A stretch of 64,000 bases of DNA from Planctomycetaceae bacterium. Lineage in GTDB: Bacteria > Planctomycetota > Planctomycetia > Pirellulales > PNKZ01. The translations under genes were made by a program, and so were the position numbers. Where the stretch lies: positions 62,001 to 126,000 of the forward strand of contig JAEUIN010000407.1 of the NCBI GenBank assembly GCA_016793115.1, in the 5' to 3' direction. Below the pieces are notes generated by a model. The model was not told where the DNA came from. It made no database searches and was given only the letters and a program-made list of their open reading frames with translations. Position 1 is the first letter of the stretch. Every line of letters begins with the position of its first letter. Positions 51,919 through 61,124 of this stretch are shown here, one piece after another.

Positions 51919-53445
51919 ATGCTCGTCGACGAACCCAATCCCCGCCCGACCGTACTTTTTGCCGCAGGCGAAGCGTTTCCGTTCGCCAAAACGGGCGGCC
52001 TCGGCGACGTCGTCGGCGCGCTTCCCAAGGCGCTTGCGGAGCGGGGAGCACGCCCCGTCGTTTTCCTCCCCGCCTATCGTGAAATCCGCCGTTGCGGACT
52101 GCCGATCGTCGACGTCGGCGTAGAGTTTACCGTGCCGATCGGGGGCAAGCAGGTCGCCGGCGGTTTGCTGCGCGGCAAGCTGCCCGATTCGAACATCGAC
52201 GTCTACTTCGTCCGGCAAGACGACTACTACGACCGTCCGGGAATCTACGGCGAGAAGAACGTCGCTTACGCGGACAATTGCGAGCGGTACGTTTTCCTCT
52301 GCCGCGCGGTTATGGAGTCCATTCGGTTGTTGGGGCTCGAGATCGACGTGCTGCATGCGCATGACTGGCACGCAGGACTGCTTCCGGCGCTGCACAAGAT
52401 CGAGTATCGCGATCGACCGAGCTACGAGCGCATCACCAATGTCTTCACAGTGCATAATCTCCAATACCAAGGGGAGTTTTGGCATTGGGACATGCTGCTC
52501 ACCGGCCTCGACTGGCGCTACTTCAACTGGCGGCAGATGGAAGCCTTCGGCAAGTTGAACTTGTTGAAAACCGGTTTGGCGTTCGCCGACGCGATCAGCA
52601 CGGTGAGCCACACGTACGCTTTGGAGATTCAGACACCCGACTTCGGCTACGGTCTCGACGGCATGCTGCGCTACCGAAGCGACGTTCTCGGGGGCATCGT
52701 CAACGGGATCGACGACACAATTTGGAACCCGACGACCGACGTGCTGTTGCCGAAGAACTATAGTTCGGCCACGGTCGCCGAGGGAAAAGCGGCAAGCAAG
52801 GAGGCGGTGCAAAAACAAACCGGCCTCGTCCGCGACGCGGCCGCACCGCTGGCCGCCTTCATCGGCCGGCTTGTCGAGCAGAAGGGAGTCGACCTGATTC
52901 TGGAAGTGCTCGATGAATGGATCGTCGATTCCGACATGCAGTGGGCGTTCCTCGCCGGCGACGGTGAACCGGCGCTGCTGCAGAAGGTGGAACGCGCCGC
53001 GGCGGCGCACCCCGATCGCGTGGCCGTCGTGAAAGGATACAGCGAGCCGATGGCGCACCTGCTCACCGCCGGTGCCGATATTCTGCTCATGCCGAGCCGC
53101 TTTGAGCCGTGCGGGCTCAATCAACTCTACGCGCTGAAGTACGGCACGGTGCCGGTCGTGCACGCCGTCGGCGGCTTAGCCGATACGGTCGTCAATACGA
53201 GCGCGGCGACCCTCGCCGACGGCACGGCGACGGGGTTTACTTTCGGCGACGGCGGAGCGCATCGGCTCGGCGAGTCGTTGGCCCTCGCGTGCGAACTCTA
53301 TCGCGGTCGTCCCGAGGTATGGGCCGCGCTGCGCCGCAACGGGATGGAGCAAGACTGGTCGTGGAGCCGCAGTGCCGACGAGTATCTCGAACTCTATCGC
53401 CAAGCATTTTATCTGGCGCATCGACAGGCGACGGTCGACGCGTAG
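51919..53445 (+). CDS. glgA: Glycogen synthase (ADP-glucose type)
   Basis: GT5 enzyme that elongates alpha-1,4-glucan. 508 residues from ATG 51919, with AGGA 7 bases upstream. The N-terminal ADP-glucose motif is FAKTGGLGDVVGALPKAL; DVLHAHDWHAGLLPAL, VFTVHNLQYQGEF and SHTYALEIQTPDFGYGLDGMLR are family segments; the C-terminal domain has FIGRLVEQKGVDLI and the catalytic MPSRFEPCGLNQLYALKYGTVPVVHAVGGL. First gene of a glgA-galT-GH57 block for storage polysaccharide and hexose metabolism. Confidence 0.96.
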   Translation: MLVDEPNPRPTVLFAAGEAFPFAKTGGLGDVVGALPKALAERGARPVVFLPAYREIRRCGLPIVDVGVEFTVPIGGKQVAGGLLRGKLPDSNIDVYFVRQDDYYDRPGIYGEKNVAYADNCERYVFLCRAVMESIRLLGLEIDVLHAHDWHAGLLPALHKIEYRDRPSYERITNVFTVHNLQYQGEFWHWDMLLTGLDWRYFNWRQMEAFGKLNLLKTGLAFADAISTVSHTYALEIQTPDFGYGLDGMLRYRSDVLGGIVNGIDDTIWNPTTDVLLPKNYSSATVAEGKAASKEAVQKQTGLVRDAAAPLAAFIGRLVEQKGVDLILEVLDEWIVDSDMQWAFLAGDGEPALLQKVERAAAAHPDRVAVVKGYSEPMAHLLTAGADILLMPSRFEPCGLNQLYALKYGTVPVVHAVGGLADTVVNTSAATLADGTATGFTFGDGGAHRLGESLALACELYRGRPEVWAALRRNGMEQDWSWSRSADEYLELYRQAFYLAHRQATVDA

Positions 53446-53497
53446 AATCGGGCGCGGCTTACTTTTGCCTTTCGACTCCGGCCTTTTAGTCTCAACT

Positions 53498-53528
53498 AGC
53501 GCCTAGCGCCCGACGCCCAGCGCCCGCC
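53498..53528. repeat. GCGCC-word repeat before galT
   Basis: Tandem reiteration AGCGCCTAGCGCCCGACG..., the same word as the 44671-44746 hairpin, here as a single arm ending 4 bp before the galT ATG. No ribosome-binding site is seen within it. Confidence 0.5.
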
Positions 53529-53531
53529 CTC

Positions 53532-54605
53532 ATGCCTGATCTCCGTCGCGATGCCGTTCTCGACCGCTGGGTGATCATCGCCGAGGAACGTAGCGGCCGG
53601 CCGCAGGAGTTCGTCGACCGGCCCGACGTGCGTCGGGCCGGCGCTTGTCCGTTCTGCGAAGGGAGCGAAGCGGCCACGCCCGGGGAACTGTCGACATCGT
53701 TGCGCACGCCGGGCAGCTTGCCAAACGGACCCGGCTGGCAAGTGCGCGTGATCCCCAACCGCTATCCGGCCGTCGTGCCGCTGTTCGATCGGCCTGAGGC
53801 ATCGGGCGGCAAGGGAAGCGTCGATGCGGCGAATCCGCCGCAGTGGCCGTTTCTTTCGCGACCGGCCGCAGGCGTGCACGATGTCGTCATCGAATCCCCC
53901 GCACACTTGGCGTCGGCCGCTGAACTTTCGGCGGAGCAAACCACGGCGGTCCTGAGCGTTTATCGGGCACGGCTGCGCGAGCTACGGGCTCAGTCGCAAC
54001 TCCGCTACGTGCAAATCTTTAAAAATGTCGGGGAGCCGGCAGGAGCCTCGATCGAGCACCTACATAGCCAGTTGATCGGGCTGCGGGCGATTCCCACCCT
54101 CTTGGCCGAGGAATTCAGGGGAGCCCGGCGGTTGTTCGACGAGCGAAGGCGCTGCCCTTACTGCGAACTGCTCGGCCTGGAACTCGCCGCCGGGGAGCGA
54201 ATCGTTGCGGCTACGGCGGACTTTGCGCTCATTTGCCCTTACGCGAGTCGATTTCCTTACGAAATGTGCCTGCTGCCGCGACGACATGCGGCCGATTTCG
54301 ACACGGCAAGCGATGCGGAACTGGTCGACGCCGGCAAGCTATTACGTCGCGGTTTGGCAAGCTTGGAAAGATTGTGCGACTTCGCAGGCATCGGTCGTGC
54401 GGCCTACAACTGGGTGCTACATATCGCACCGTTTGACAGTTTCGGAGCACCTCACTATCACTGGCACGTCGAGATTATGCCGCGAATCGTGAAGGCGGCC
54501 GGTTTCGAGTGGGGCACCGGGGTGCATATCAATCCGGTGTCGCCGGAAACGGCGGCAAGAAGCCTGCGAGCCTTGTTCGCCGCGGCAGCCGAAAAAGCGA
54601 ACTGA
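53532..54605 (+). CDS. galT: Galactose-1-phosphate uridylyltransferase
   Basis: Leloir-pathway enzyme swapping UMP between UDP-glucose and galactose 1-phosphate; 357 residues. Zinc-site cysteines CPFCEG and CPYCELL, the nucleotide segment VRVIPNRYPAVVP and the active-site IEHLHSQLIG (usual form HPHxQ; here the first part is EHLHSQ) are present, with a C-terminal HYHWHVEIMPR. Some non-Leloir ADP-glucose phosphorylases share this fold, which would also suit a glycogen block. Preceded by a word repeat. Confidence 0.88.
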   Translation: MPDLRRDAVLDRWVIIAEERSGRPQEFVDRPDVRRAGACPFCEGSEAATPGELSTSLRTPGSLPNGPGWQVRVIPNRYPAVVPLFDRPEASGGKGSVDAANPPQWPFLSRPAAGVHDVVIESPAHLASAAELSAEQTTAVLSVYRARLRELRAQSQLRYVQIFKNVGEPAGASIEHLHSQLIGLRAIPTLLAEEFRGARRLFDERRRCPYCELLGLELAAGERIVAATADFALICPYASRFPYEMCLLPRRHAADFDTASDAELVDAGKLLRRGLASLERLCDFAGIGRAAYNWVLHIAPFDSFGAPHYHWHVEIMPRIVKAAGFEWGTGVHINPVSPETAARSLRALFAAAAEKAN

Positions 54606-54715
54606 CCTGGGCCGCATCCGATGGCCGATGTTAGGTTTAGCATCGCCTAGGGCGGCGAGCGTAGTTGAGGGGAGCCGGCAGTGCAAGTCGGCGCAGATTT
54701 TGCAGCCGTTTGCGC

Positions 54716-54721
54716 TACAAT
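54716..54721 (+). promoter_or_regulatory. Putative -10 hexamer TACAAT (GH57 gene)
   Basis: TACAAT in the 200-bp gap after galT, giving a ~78-base leader for the GH57 gene. The -35 is unclear. Confidence 0.35.
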
Positions 54722-54805
54722 TTCCCCATTCGGCTTCCGCACGTCACCTAAGTCGCGCCGCTCGCCGCGGCGACATCCCCAGTTCTTAGGCCCTGAAAGT
54801 TTGCC

Positions 54806-57004
54806 ATGTCGAGCCCTATACGCCTCGCGCTGGTGTTCCACAATCATCAACCGGTCGGCAACTTCGATGCCGTCATCGAGCAGGCGTATCACGATAGCTA
54901 CAAGCCTTTTCTTGACGTCTTCGCCGCTTACCCTGCGCAAATCAAAATGTCGCTCCACACGAGCGGCTGCTTGATGGAATGGCTCGCCGAGAAGCATCCG
55001 GAGTATCTTGATCGATTAGCCGAACTTGTCGCGGCGGGGCGCGTGGAAATCGTCGGCGGGGCGTTTTACGAAGCCATTCTGCCGATGATCCCGCGGCGGG
55101 ACCGCGTCGGCCAGATTCGCACCTATACGCGTTGGCTCGAGCAGCGGCTCCGTTGTAAAGTTCGCGGGATGTGGATTCCGGAGCGCGTTTGGGAACAATC
55201 GCTCGTCAGCGAGATCGCCGAGGCCGGCATCGAGTACACCGTGCTCGACGACTTCCACTTCAAAAACGCCGGCCTGCTGCCGCACCAGCTGCACGGTTCC
55301 TACGTGACCGAAGACGACGGCCGGGTCTTAGCCGTGTATCCGGGCAGCGAGCGGCTTCGCTACCTGTTGCCGTTTCAGCCGCCGCACGAAGCCGTCGAAT
55401 ATCTGCGCACCATCGCCCACGAGCATCCCAACTCGGTCGTCGTGTTCGGCGACGACGGCGAGAAGTTCGGCACTTGGCCCGACACCTACAAACACGTTTA
55501 TACCGACGGCTGGCTGCGCCGTTTCTTCGATGCGCTCGTCGAGAACTCGTCGTGGATCAATACCACGACGCTCGGCGAAGCGATCGACTCGGTGCCGCCG
55601 ATCGGCAAGATTTATCTTCCCGACGCCAGCTATCGCGAAATGACGGAGTGGGCGTTGCCGGCCGAGCGGCTGCTGGAATACGAACACGTCTCGCATGAAA
55701 TGGAGCACGACCATCGCTGGCCGCAGCTCAAGCAATTCATGCGCGGCGGCTTTTGGCGCAACTTCAAAGTGAAGTACCCCGAAACCGACGAGATGTATTC
55801 TCGAATGCTGATGATCAGCAATCGGCTTCAAGAAGCGCTCGACGACGGCGGGCACGACCGCGATCTGCTCGAGCAGGCCCGCACCGAACTCTATCGCGGA
55901 CAATGCAACTGCCCGTATTGGCACGGCGCGTTCGGCGGCATCTATCTGCCGCACTTGCGTCATGCCATCTTCACGCATTTGATCGCGGCCGACAACTTGC
56001 TCAATCGCGCGATGAGCGGCGGGCCGGCCGCCGCCCAGGAACCGTGGATCGAAGCCTTTCACGGCGACTTCAATTGCGACGCGCGGCAGGAGATTTACAT
56101 CGCCAACGACAAGCTCGCGGCGCTGATTTCACCGCACCGCGGCGGCCGGCTTTACGAACTCGACGTGCGCAGCATTTGCCATAACTTGCTCTCCACCTTG
56201 GCGCGCCGGCCGGAAGCCTACCATCGTAAGGTGCTGGCCGGCATCGGTGAAAGAATGGAAGGCGCCAAGAGCATTCACGATCGAGTGATTTTCAAGCAGC
56301 CCGATCTCGACAAACAGATTCGCTACGACTCCTACGAGCGCAAGGGGCTTCAAGACCATTTCTTCGACAACGAAGCGACCTTGGCCGCCGTCGTCGCCGG
56401 CGAAGCGATGGAGCGCGGCGATTTCTTGAACCTCGGGTACGAAGCGAAATTGCTCCGCAACCCGCATCGCATTCAGGCCCGCCTGACGCGCGACGGCAAC
56501 GCCTGGGGCGTGCCGCTCAAGATCACCAAGGGTTTCACGATGGAGGCCGGCAGCGGCGTGATCGACGTCGCTTACCTGATCGAGGGCCTGCCGCCCGATG
56601 CGACGTTTCATTTCGCCGTCGAGTTCAACATCGCCGGTTTGCCGCCGGGTTGCGACGATCGCTACTTCCACGACGGCCGGCACGAGAAGCTCGGCCACCT
56701 GGGCGCGCAACTCGATCTGAAGGCGATGCGCGGCGTCCACTTGGTCGACGAGTGGCTCGGGATCGACGTGGGGCTCCGCTTCGCCGATGCGACGAGCGTG
56801 TGGGCGTATCCGATCGAAACGGTGAGCCAGTCGGAAGGCGGCTTCGAACTCGTGCACCAGTCCGTCTGCCTGATGCCGCACTGGCACATCACGGCCGACG
56901 CGCAAGGCCGTTGGGCGACGACGATGCAACTCGTCGTCGACACGTCGCAAGCGGAAAGCCGGCAGGAAAAATCGACCGCCGCTCCGGTTGCGGCGAGTGT
57001 TTAG
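54806..57004 (+). CDS. GH57 alpha-amylase / 4-alpha-glucanotransferase
   Basis: 732 residues. The catalytic barrel begins LALVFHNHQPVGNF; the nucleophile is Glu126 in GMWIPERVWE; the acid/base is an Asp near 216 in VVVFGDDGEKFGTW. The C-terminal half corresponds to the DUF1925/DUF1926 beta-domains usual for GH57 glucanotransferases and alpha-amylases (FHGDFNCDARQEIYIANDKLAALISPHRGGRLYELDVR). No signal peptide, so it acts on cytoplasmic glycogen or maltodextrins with glgA. Convergent with bioD, 12 bp apart. Confidence 0.92.
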   Translation: MSSPIRLALVFHNHQPVGNFDAVIEQAYHDSYKPFLDVFAAYPAQIKMSLHTSGCLMEWLAEKHPEYLDRLAELVAAGRVEIVGGAFYEAILPMIPRRDRVGQIRTYTRWLEQRLRCKVRGMWIPERVWEQSLVSEIAEAGIEYTVLDDFHFKNAGLLPHQLHGSYVTEDDGRVLAVYPGSERLRYLLPFQPPHEAVEYLRTIAHEHPNSVVVFGDDGEKFGTWPDTYKHVYTDGWLRRFFDALVENSSWINTTTLGEAIDSVPPIGKIYLPDASYREMTEWALPAERLLEYEHVSHEMEHDHRWPQLKQFMRGGFWRNFKVKYPETDEMYSRMLMISNRLQEALDDGGHDRDLLEQARTELYRGQCNCPYWHGAFGGIYLPHLRHAIFTHLIAADNLLNRAMSGGPAAAQEPWIEAFHGDFNCDARQEIYIANDKLAALISPHRGGRLYELDVRSICHNLLSTLARRPEAYHRKVLAGIGERMEGAKSIHDRVIFKQPDLDKQIRYDSYERKGLQDHFFDNEATLAAVVAGEAMERGDFLNLGYEAKLLRNPHRIQARLTRDGNAWGVPLKITKGFTMEAGSGVIDVAYLIEGLPPDATFHFAVEFNIAGLPPGCDDRYFHDGRHEKLGHLGAQLDLKAMRGVHLVDEWLGIDVGLRFADATSVWAYPIETVSQSEGGFELVHQSVCLMPHWHITADAQGRWATTMQLVVDTSQAESRQEKSTAAPVAASV

Positions 57005-57016
57005 CGGCGACGAGCG

Positions 57017-57763
57017 TTATGTCGCGATCGGTTTCCGCTGTCCGGCCGGCTTGAACCAATCGACCGGCTCGCTGAACCGGTCGGCTCGGTGACCGACCTC
57101 CAGCACCGTGTTTACGCGAAACGAGTGTGCGAAATGCCGCACTTGCGCGGCGTTCGTCGCTCGGCTGATTTCGTCGCTCGCGCCGTCGACGTCGTTGAGC
57201 ACTACGGCCGCGAACGTCGGCCGATGCAGGCTCGGATGCCCCGCCGTGCTCGCGGCGTGGCAAGCTCCGTGCAACGTCGCGAGCGTCGCGTGAATCGCGC
57301 CGAGCTTGTTTGCCGCCACCACGACCAGCGGAAATCCCCAGGCAAGCGCGAGGTCGACATTCAAGAGATCGTCTCCCAGCGGCGAGAACAGCCCGCCGGC
57401 TCCTTCGACGACGATCACGTCGCTCCGCGGTCGCCAGTAGTCGAGCCCCAGTCGCAGCAACTCAAGATCAAGCTCCCGCCCCTCGGCCCTGGCGGCCAAA
57501 TGCGGCGCCAGAGGCGCGGCGAACAGCTGCGGGCAAACTTTTTCCAGCGGCCCCGGCCTGCCTGACGCTTCCCACAGCGCAACGGCGTCGTCGCTCGTGA
57601 GCGCTCCGTGAGCGTCGCGCGAACAACCGCTTGCGGCCGGCTTATAGACGCCGACTTTGCGACCCTGGGCGACGAGTGCGCGAGCGATCATCGCGGCGAC
57701 TTGGGTCTTGCCGACTCCCGTGCCGGTTCCGGTGACGAACAATCCTGCGACGCCGTGCGTAAT
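57017..57763 (-). CDS. bioD: Dethiobiotin synthetase, possibly starting at ATT
   Basis: Closes the ureido ring of dethiobiotin with ATP and CO2. P-loop LFVTGTGTGVGKTQVAAM, KPAASG, the TSDD region, VEGAGGLFSPLGDDLLNVDLA and LVVVAANKLGAIHATLAT identify it. The only usual start is TTG at 57742, with AGGA directly abutting it. An ATT codon 7 codons upstream (57763) has AAGGAG at ideal 7-base spacing, and an in-frame TGA closes off anything further. I therefore favour ATT, giving 248 residues. No other bio gene is nearby. Confidence 0.85.
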   Translation of the reverse strand: MTHGVAGLFVTGTGTGVGKTQVAAMIARALVAQGRKVGVYKPAASGCSRDAHGALTSDDAVALWEASGRPGPLEKVCPQLFAAPLAPHLAARAEGRELDLELLRLGLDYWRPRSDVIVVEGAGGLFSPLGDDLLNVDLALAWGFPLVVVAANKLGAIHATLATLHGACHAASTAGHPSLHRPTFAAVVLNDVDGASDEISRATNAAQVRHFAHSFRVNTVLEVGHRADRFSEPVDWFKPAGQRKPIAT

Positions 57764-57898
57764 GGTAAGACTCCTTTGCGCTCCGCCGCCGTCACGGTAA
57801 CATCACCGGGAGCGCGCGCGTAGTGGCCGCCGAGTGTCTGGGCAATGTTTAGCCGCATCGCTTGTGATGCGCGTCTTCCGTAGGATCCCCCGAAGCGC

Positions 57899-58777
57899 AT
57901 GAAACCGAACGAGAAAGTCAACGTCGCCCTGGTGCAGATGAGTTGCACGCCGGAGAAGGCGCCGAACGTCGAGAAGGCGGTCCGCCGGATCGGCGAAGCG
58001 GCCGCGGCCGGCGCGAACATCGTCTGCCTGCAGGAGTTGTTCCCCGGGCACTATCCCTGCCAGAGCGAAGACCATGCCCGCTTCGCCGAAGCGGAGCCGA
58101 TTCCCGGACCGGCGAGCGAAGCCATTGCGAAGGCGGCGCGCGACAACGAAGTCGTCGTCGTCGGCTCGTTCTTCGAGCGCCGCGCGCCAGGCCTCTACCA
58201 CAACACGGCCGTCGTTTTCGACGTCGACGGCTCCTCGGCCGGCGTCTATCGCAAGATGCACATCCCGGACGACCCGCTGTTCTACGAGAAGTTTTACTTC
58301 ACGCCCGGCGATCTCGGCTTCAAGGCGATCGATACTCGCTACGGCCGCATCGGCGTTTGCGTCTGCTGGGATCAATGGTATCCGGAAGCGGCCCGGCTCA
58401 CGGCTTTGCACGGCGCGCAGCTTCTTTTCTACCCGACGGCCATCGGCTGGCAGGCTCCCGAGAAGGCGCAGTACGGCGCGAGCCAGCACAACGCCTGGGA
58501 GACGATGATGCGGTCCCACGCCATCGCCAACGGGCTGTTCGTTTGCGCGGTCAACCGCGTCGGCACGGAGCAGGCCATCGAATTTTGGGGCGCGTCGTTC
58601 GTCGCCGACCCGTACGGCAACCTGCTCTATCGCGCTTCGCACGACAAGGAAGAAACGCCGATCGTCGAGTGTGATCTGAGCTTGCTCGACGTCGCCCGCA
58701 CGCATTGGCCGTTTCTCCGCGACCGGCGTATCGACGCCTACGGCGACCTGACGAAGCGCTACATCGCCGACCAATAA
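57899..58777 (+). CDS. aguB: N-carbamoylputrescine amidase
   Basis: Nitrilase-superfamily enzyme that releases putrescine from N-carbamoylputrescine; 292 residues. The Glu-Lys-Cys triad is E in CLQELFPGHYPC, K in YRKMHIPDD and C in IGVCVCWDQWYPEAARL. YEKFYFTPGDLGFKAIDTRYG and FYPTAIGW are typical of this subfamily. It lies directly upstream of agmatine deiminase, completing the arginine-decarboxylase route to putrescine. The gap between them holds a hairpin repeat. Confidence 0.94.
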   Translation: MKPNEKVNVALVQMSCTPEKAPNVEKAVRRIGEAAAAGANIVCLQELFPGHYPCQSEDHARFAEAEPIPGPASEAIAKAARDNEVVVVGSFFERRAPGLYHNTAVVFDVDGSSAGVYRKMHIPDDPLFYEKFYFTPGDLGFKAIDTRYGRIGVCVCWDQWYPEAARLTALHGAQLLFYPTAIGWQAPEKAQYGASQHNAWETMMRSHAIANGLFVCAVNRVGTEQAIEFWGASFVADPYGNLLYRASHDKEETPIVECDLSLLDVARTHWPFLRDRRIDAYGDLTKRYIADQ

Positions 58778-58792
58778 GTAAAGGCCGAACGC

Positions 58793-58844
58793 GAACGATG
58801 AGCGTTGAAACGCTCGGATGTCCGCCGTTCATCGCTCATCGTTC
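58793..58844. repeat. Word-type inverted repeat between the two agu genes
   Basis: GAACGATGAGCGTTGAA (58793-58809) and TTCATCGCTCATCGTTC (58828-58844), 16 of 17 paired. Nearly the same word as at 40351-40402, although the loci are ~18 kb apart. It may set the ratio of the two transcripts. Confidence 0.6.
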
Positions 58845-58869
58845 TGAATTCATCGTTGGAACCTGAAAG

Positions 58870-59919
58870 TTGACCGCTACCTCCGCTACCGTCACGCCCC
58901 GCGCCCTCGGTTATCGCATGCCGGCCGAATGGGAGCCGCATGCCGCGACCTGGCTCTCATGGCCCCGTAACCGCAATAGTTGGCCTGGCCATTTCGAGCC
59001 GGTGCCGGGTATTTGGGCCGAGTTGGCGGCGACGCTCTCGCAATATGAACCGGTGCACATCTGCGCCGGCGGCGACGAGGTAATGGCCGAGGCCAAGCGG
59101 CTCGTCGGCCGCTTGCCGAACGTCACGCTCCACGACATCCCGACGAACGACGCCTGGATGCGCGATCACGGCCCGATGTTCCTCGTTAACGCAAAGCCGG
59201 GGGCCGAGCCGGCGATGGTCGACTGGGGCTACAACGCCTGGGGCGGCAAGTACCCGCCGTTCGACCACGACGACGTCGTGCCGCGCCGCATCAACGAAAG
59301 TCTCAAATACCGCCGCTTCGAGCCGGGCATCATCCTCGAAGGGGGCGCCGTCGATTTCAACGGCCTCGGCACCGTGCTCACGACCGAGCAGTGCCTGCTG
59401 AACGAGAACCGCAACCCGACGCTCGATCGTGCCGACATGGAGCGGTATCTGCTCGACTATTGCAACGCGCCCAACGTCGTCTGGCTCGGCGAAGGGATCG
59501 TCGGCGACGACACCGACGGCCACATCGACGAACTGGCTCGCTTCGTCGGCCCGCGCACCGTGGTCTGCGTCGTCGAGCAAGACCCGGCCGACGAAAACTA
59601 CGCTCCGCTGCAAGACAACTTGCGCCGCTTGCAACTTGCGAAAGACGAGCAAGGCCGGCCGCTCGAAGTGGTGCCGCTGCCGATGCCTGCGGCCGTCTTC
59701 TGCGACGACCAGCGCTTGCCGGCCAGCTACTGCAACTTCTACATCGCCAACGGCGTCGTCGTCGCGGCCCAGTTCGATTGCCCGGCCGACCAAGTGGTGC
59801 TCGACACCTTGCGGCGTTTGCTGCCCGATCGCAAAGTCGTCGGCCAACGGGCCGTGGAATTGGTCTGGGGCCTCGGCGCGTTCCACTGCATCACGCAGCA
59901 ACAGCCGAAGCAAAGTTAA
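58870..59919 (+). CDS. aguA: Agmatine deiminase
   Basis: Converts agmatine to N-carbamoylputrescine plus ammonia; 349 residues from TTG 58870 (an ATG at 58918 is the alternative). PAD-fold features are RMPAEWEPHAATWLSWPRN, NDAWMRDHGPMFLV, GALxxNG-like GGAVDFNGLGTVLTTEQCLLNENRNP, WLGEGIVGDDTDGHIDELARFV, and the catalytic cysteine near the C-terminus in GAFHCITQQQP. Forms a putrescine-synthesis pair with the preceding amidase. Confidence 0.95.
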   Translation: MTATSATVTPRALGYRMPAEWEPHAATWLSWPRNRNSWPGHFEPVPGIWAELAATLSQYEPVHICAGGDEVMAEAKRLVGRLPNVTLHDIPTNDAWMRDHGPMFLVNAKPGAEPAMVDWGYNAWGGKYPPFDHDDVVPRRINESLKYRRFEPGIILEGGAVDFNGLGTVLTTEQCLLNENRNPTLDRADMERYLLDYCNAPNVVWLGEGIVGDDTDGHIDELARFVGPRTVVCVVEQDPADENYAPLQDNLRRLQLAKDEQGRPLEVVPLPMPAAVFCDDQRLPASYCNFYIANGVVVAAQFDCPADQVVLDTLRRLLPDRKVVGQRAVELVWGLGAFHCITQQQPKQS

Positions 59920-59983
59920 AAGTCAAAATGCCAAAGTCAAAACGGGATAAATTCTTGGTTTGCCGTTTTGCATTTTGACTTTT
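59918..59983. terminator. AT-rich word-type inverted repeat at convergent gene ends
   Basis: AAAAGTCAAAATGC (59918-59931) and GCATTTTGACTTTT (59970-59983) are a perfect 14-bp stem; inside it CAAAACGG/CCGTTTTG adds 8 bp. It fills the 81-bp gap between aguA and aroE. The T-rich right arm (and A-rich left arm) makes it a plausible bidirectional terminator. Confidence 0.65.
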
Positions 59984-60000
59984 GCGTTCTGACTTCCAAT

Positions 60001-60849
60001 TCACGCTTCCAGGAATTCCTCGACCGCGTCGCGCATCACCGTCGTGTCGGGCTCCACTCCCGTCCACTGTTTGAACGCGATCGCTCCTTGGTTGACGAGC
60101 ATGCCGAGCCCGTCGAGCGTCTTGCACCCGCGAGCCTTGGCTGCTTTAAGAAACTGCGTTTCGGCCGGATTGAACACCACGTCGGCCGCGACGCACGTCT
60201 GCGGCACCGCGGCGAAGTCGACCGGCACGCGGCCGCTCGGGTCGTTCAAGCCGATCGATGTGCAGTTGATCAGCACGTCGGTATCGGCAGGCGGAGCGTA
60301 GTCCCCTTGCCACGGCACGAACGTCGTCGGCACGTTCGTCTTCTCTTGAATGAGCTTGGCCAGAGTCTCGCCGCGTTCGATGTTGCGATTCACCACGGTG
60401 AACTGCGCCGCGCCGGCCAAGGCCGTTTCGATGCCTACGGCCCGCGCGGCTCCCCCTGCGCCGAGTAGCACGACCTTTTTGCCGGCCGGATCGAGCACCT
60501 CCCGCAACGACTGCACGAACCCTTTGCCGTCGGTGTTCTCGCCGACCAAGTCGTTGCCTTCGCGGAGCATGCAGTTCACGGCCTGCATCATTTCGGCGGC
60601 GGGCGTGAGCCGCGAGAGCAGGGGGATCACGGCCACCTTGTGCGGAATCGTCAGGTTGCCGCCGCGAAAGCCCATCGCCTTGAGCCCGGCGACGGCGTCG
60701 ACGAGCGCCTCGGGGGGCACTTCGAGCGTCAGATAGCGCCAATCGAGCCCGGCCTTGGCGAAGGCCTTCTCCATCATGTACTGCGTCGGGTTGCCGGCCA
60801 CGGGCTGACCGAAACAACAAACGATCTGCTGCAATTCATCCGTCGGCAC
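60001..60849 (-). CDS. aroE: Shikimate dehydrogenase
   Basis: Reduces 3-dehydroshikimate with NADPH in aromatic amino-acid synthesis. From GTG 60849 (VPTDELQQIVCCFGQPV) it is 282 residues, the usual size. FGQPVAGNPTQYMMEKAF binds shikimate; NLTIPHK holds the catalytic lysine; ENTDGKGF holds the aspartate; and LLGAGGAARAVG is the NADP fold. An ATG at 60936 has a GGGGGAAG before it but adds 29 unconserved residues. The frame open to 61110 translates through the dispersed repeat and is an artefact. Confidence 0.93.
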   Translation of the reverse strand: MPTDELQQIVCCFGQPVAGNPTQYMMEKAFAKAGLDWRYLTLEVPPEALVDAVAGLKAMGFRGGNLTIPHKVAVIPLLSRLTPAAEMMQAVNCMLREGNDLVGENTDGKGFVQSLREVLDPAGKKVVLLGAGGAARAVGIETALAGAAQFTVVNRNIERGETLAKLIQEKTNVPTTFVPWQGDYAPPADTDVLINCTSIGLNDPSGRVPVDFAAVPQTCVAADVVFNPAETQFLKAAKARGCKTLDGLGMLVNQGAIAFKQWTGVEPDTTVMRDAVEEFLEA

Positions 60850-61009
60850 GGCGAGGCTTTCGTAAACGCTTGTCCGGGGGAAACGCCCTCTGCGCGGCGT
60901 TCCGCAAACTCGTCGAATCGCCGCAGGCGTCGCCATCTTCCCCCACGCCCAATCGTTTGACAAGCCGGCCGGCGAAGCCCGGCCGAATTGTTGCGGCGCG
61001 TCTGTAATC

Positions 61010-61090
61010 GGGAGGGCGAGGCTCCCGCCGAGCCGCTTCTCGACGACAAACGCACGACTCCAGACGGCTCGGCAGGAGCCTCGCCCTCCC
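61010..61090. repeat. GC-rich inverted repeat, family copy 2
   Basis: Arms 61010-61035 and 61065-61090, one mismatch; spacer and outer flanks match copy 1 (1434-1514). It lies between the serpin-fusion gene and aroE. Confidence 0.85.
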
Positions 61091-61124
61091 GTCAATTCGC
61101 AAAATCGCATTTGCAGACACGTCC

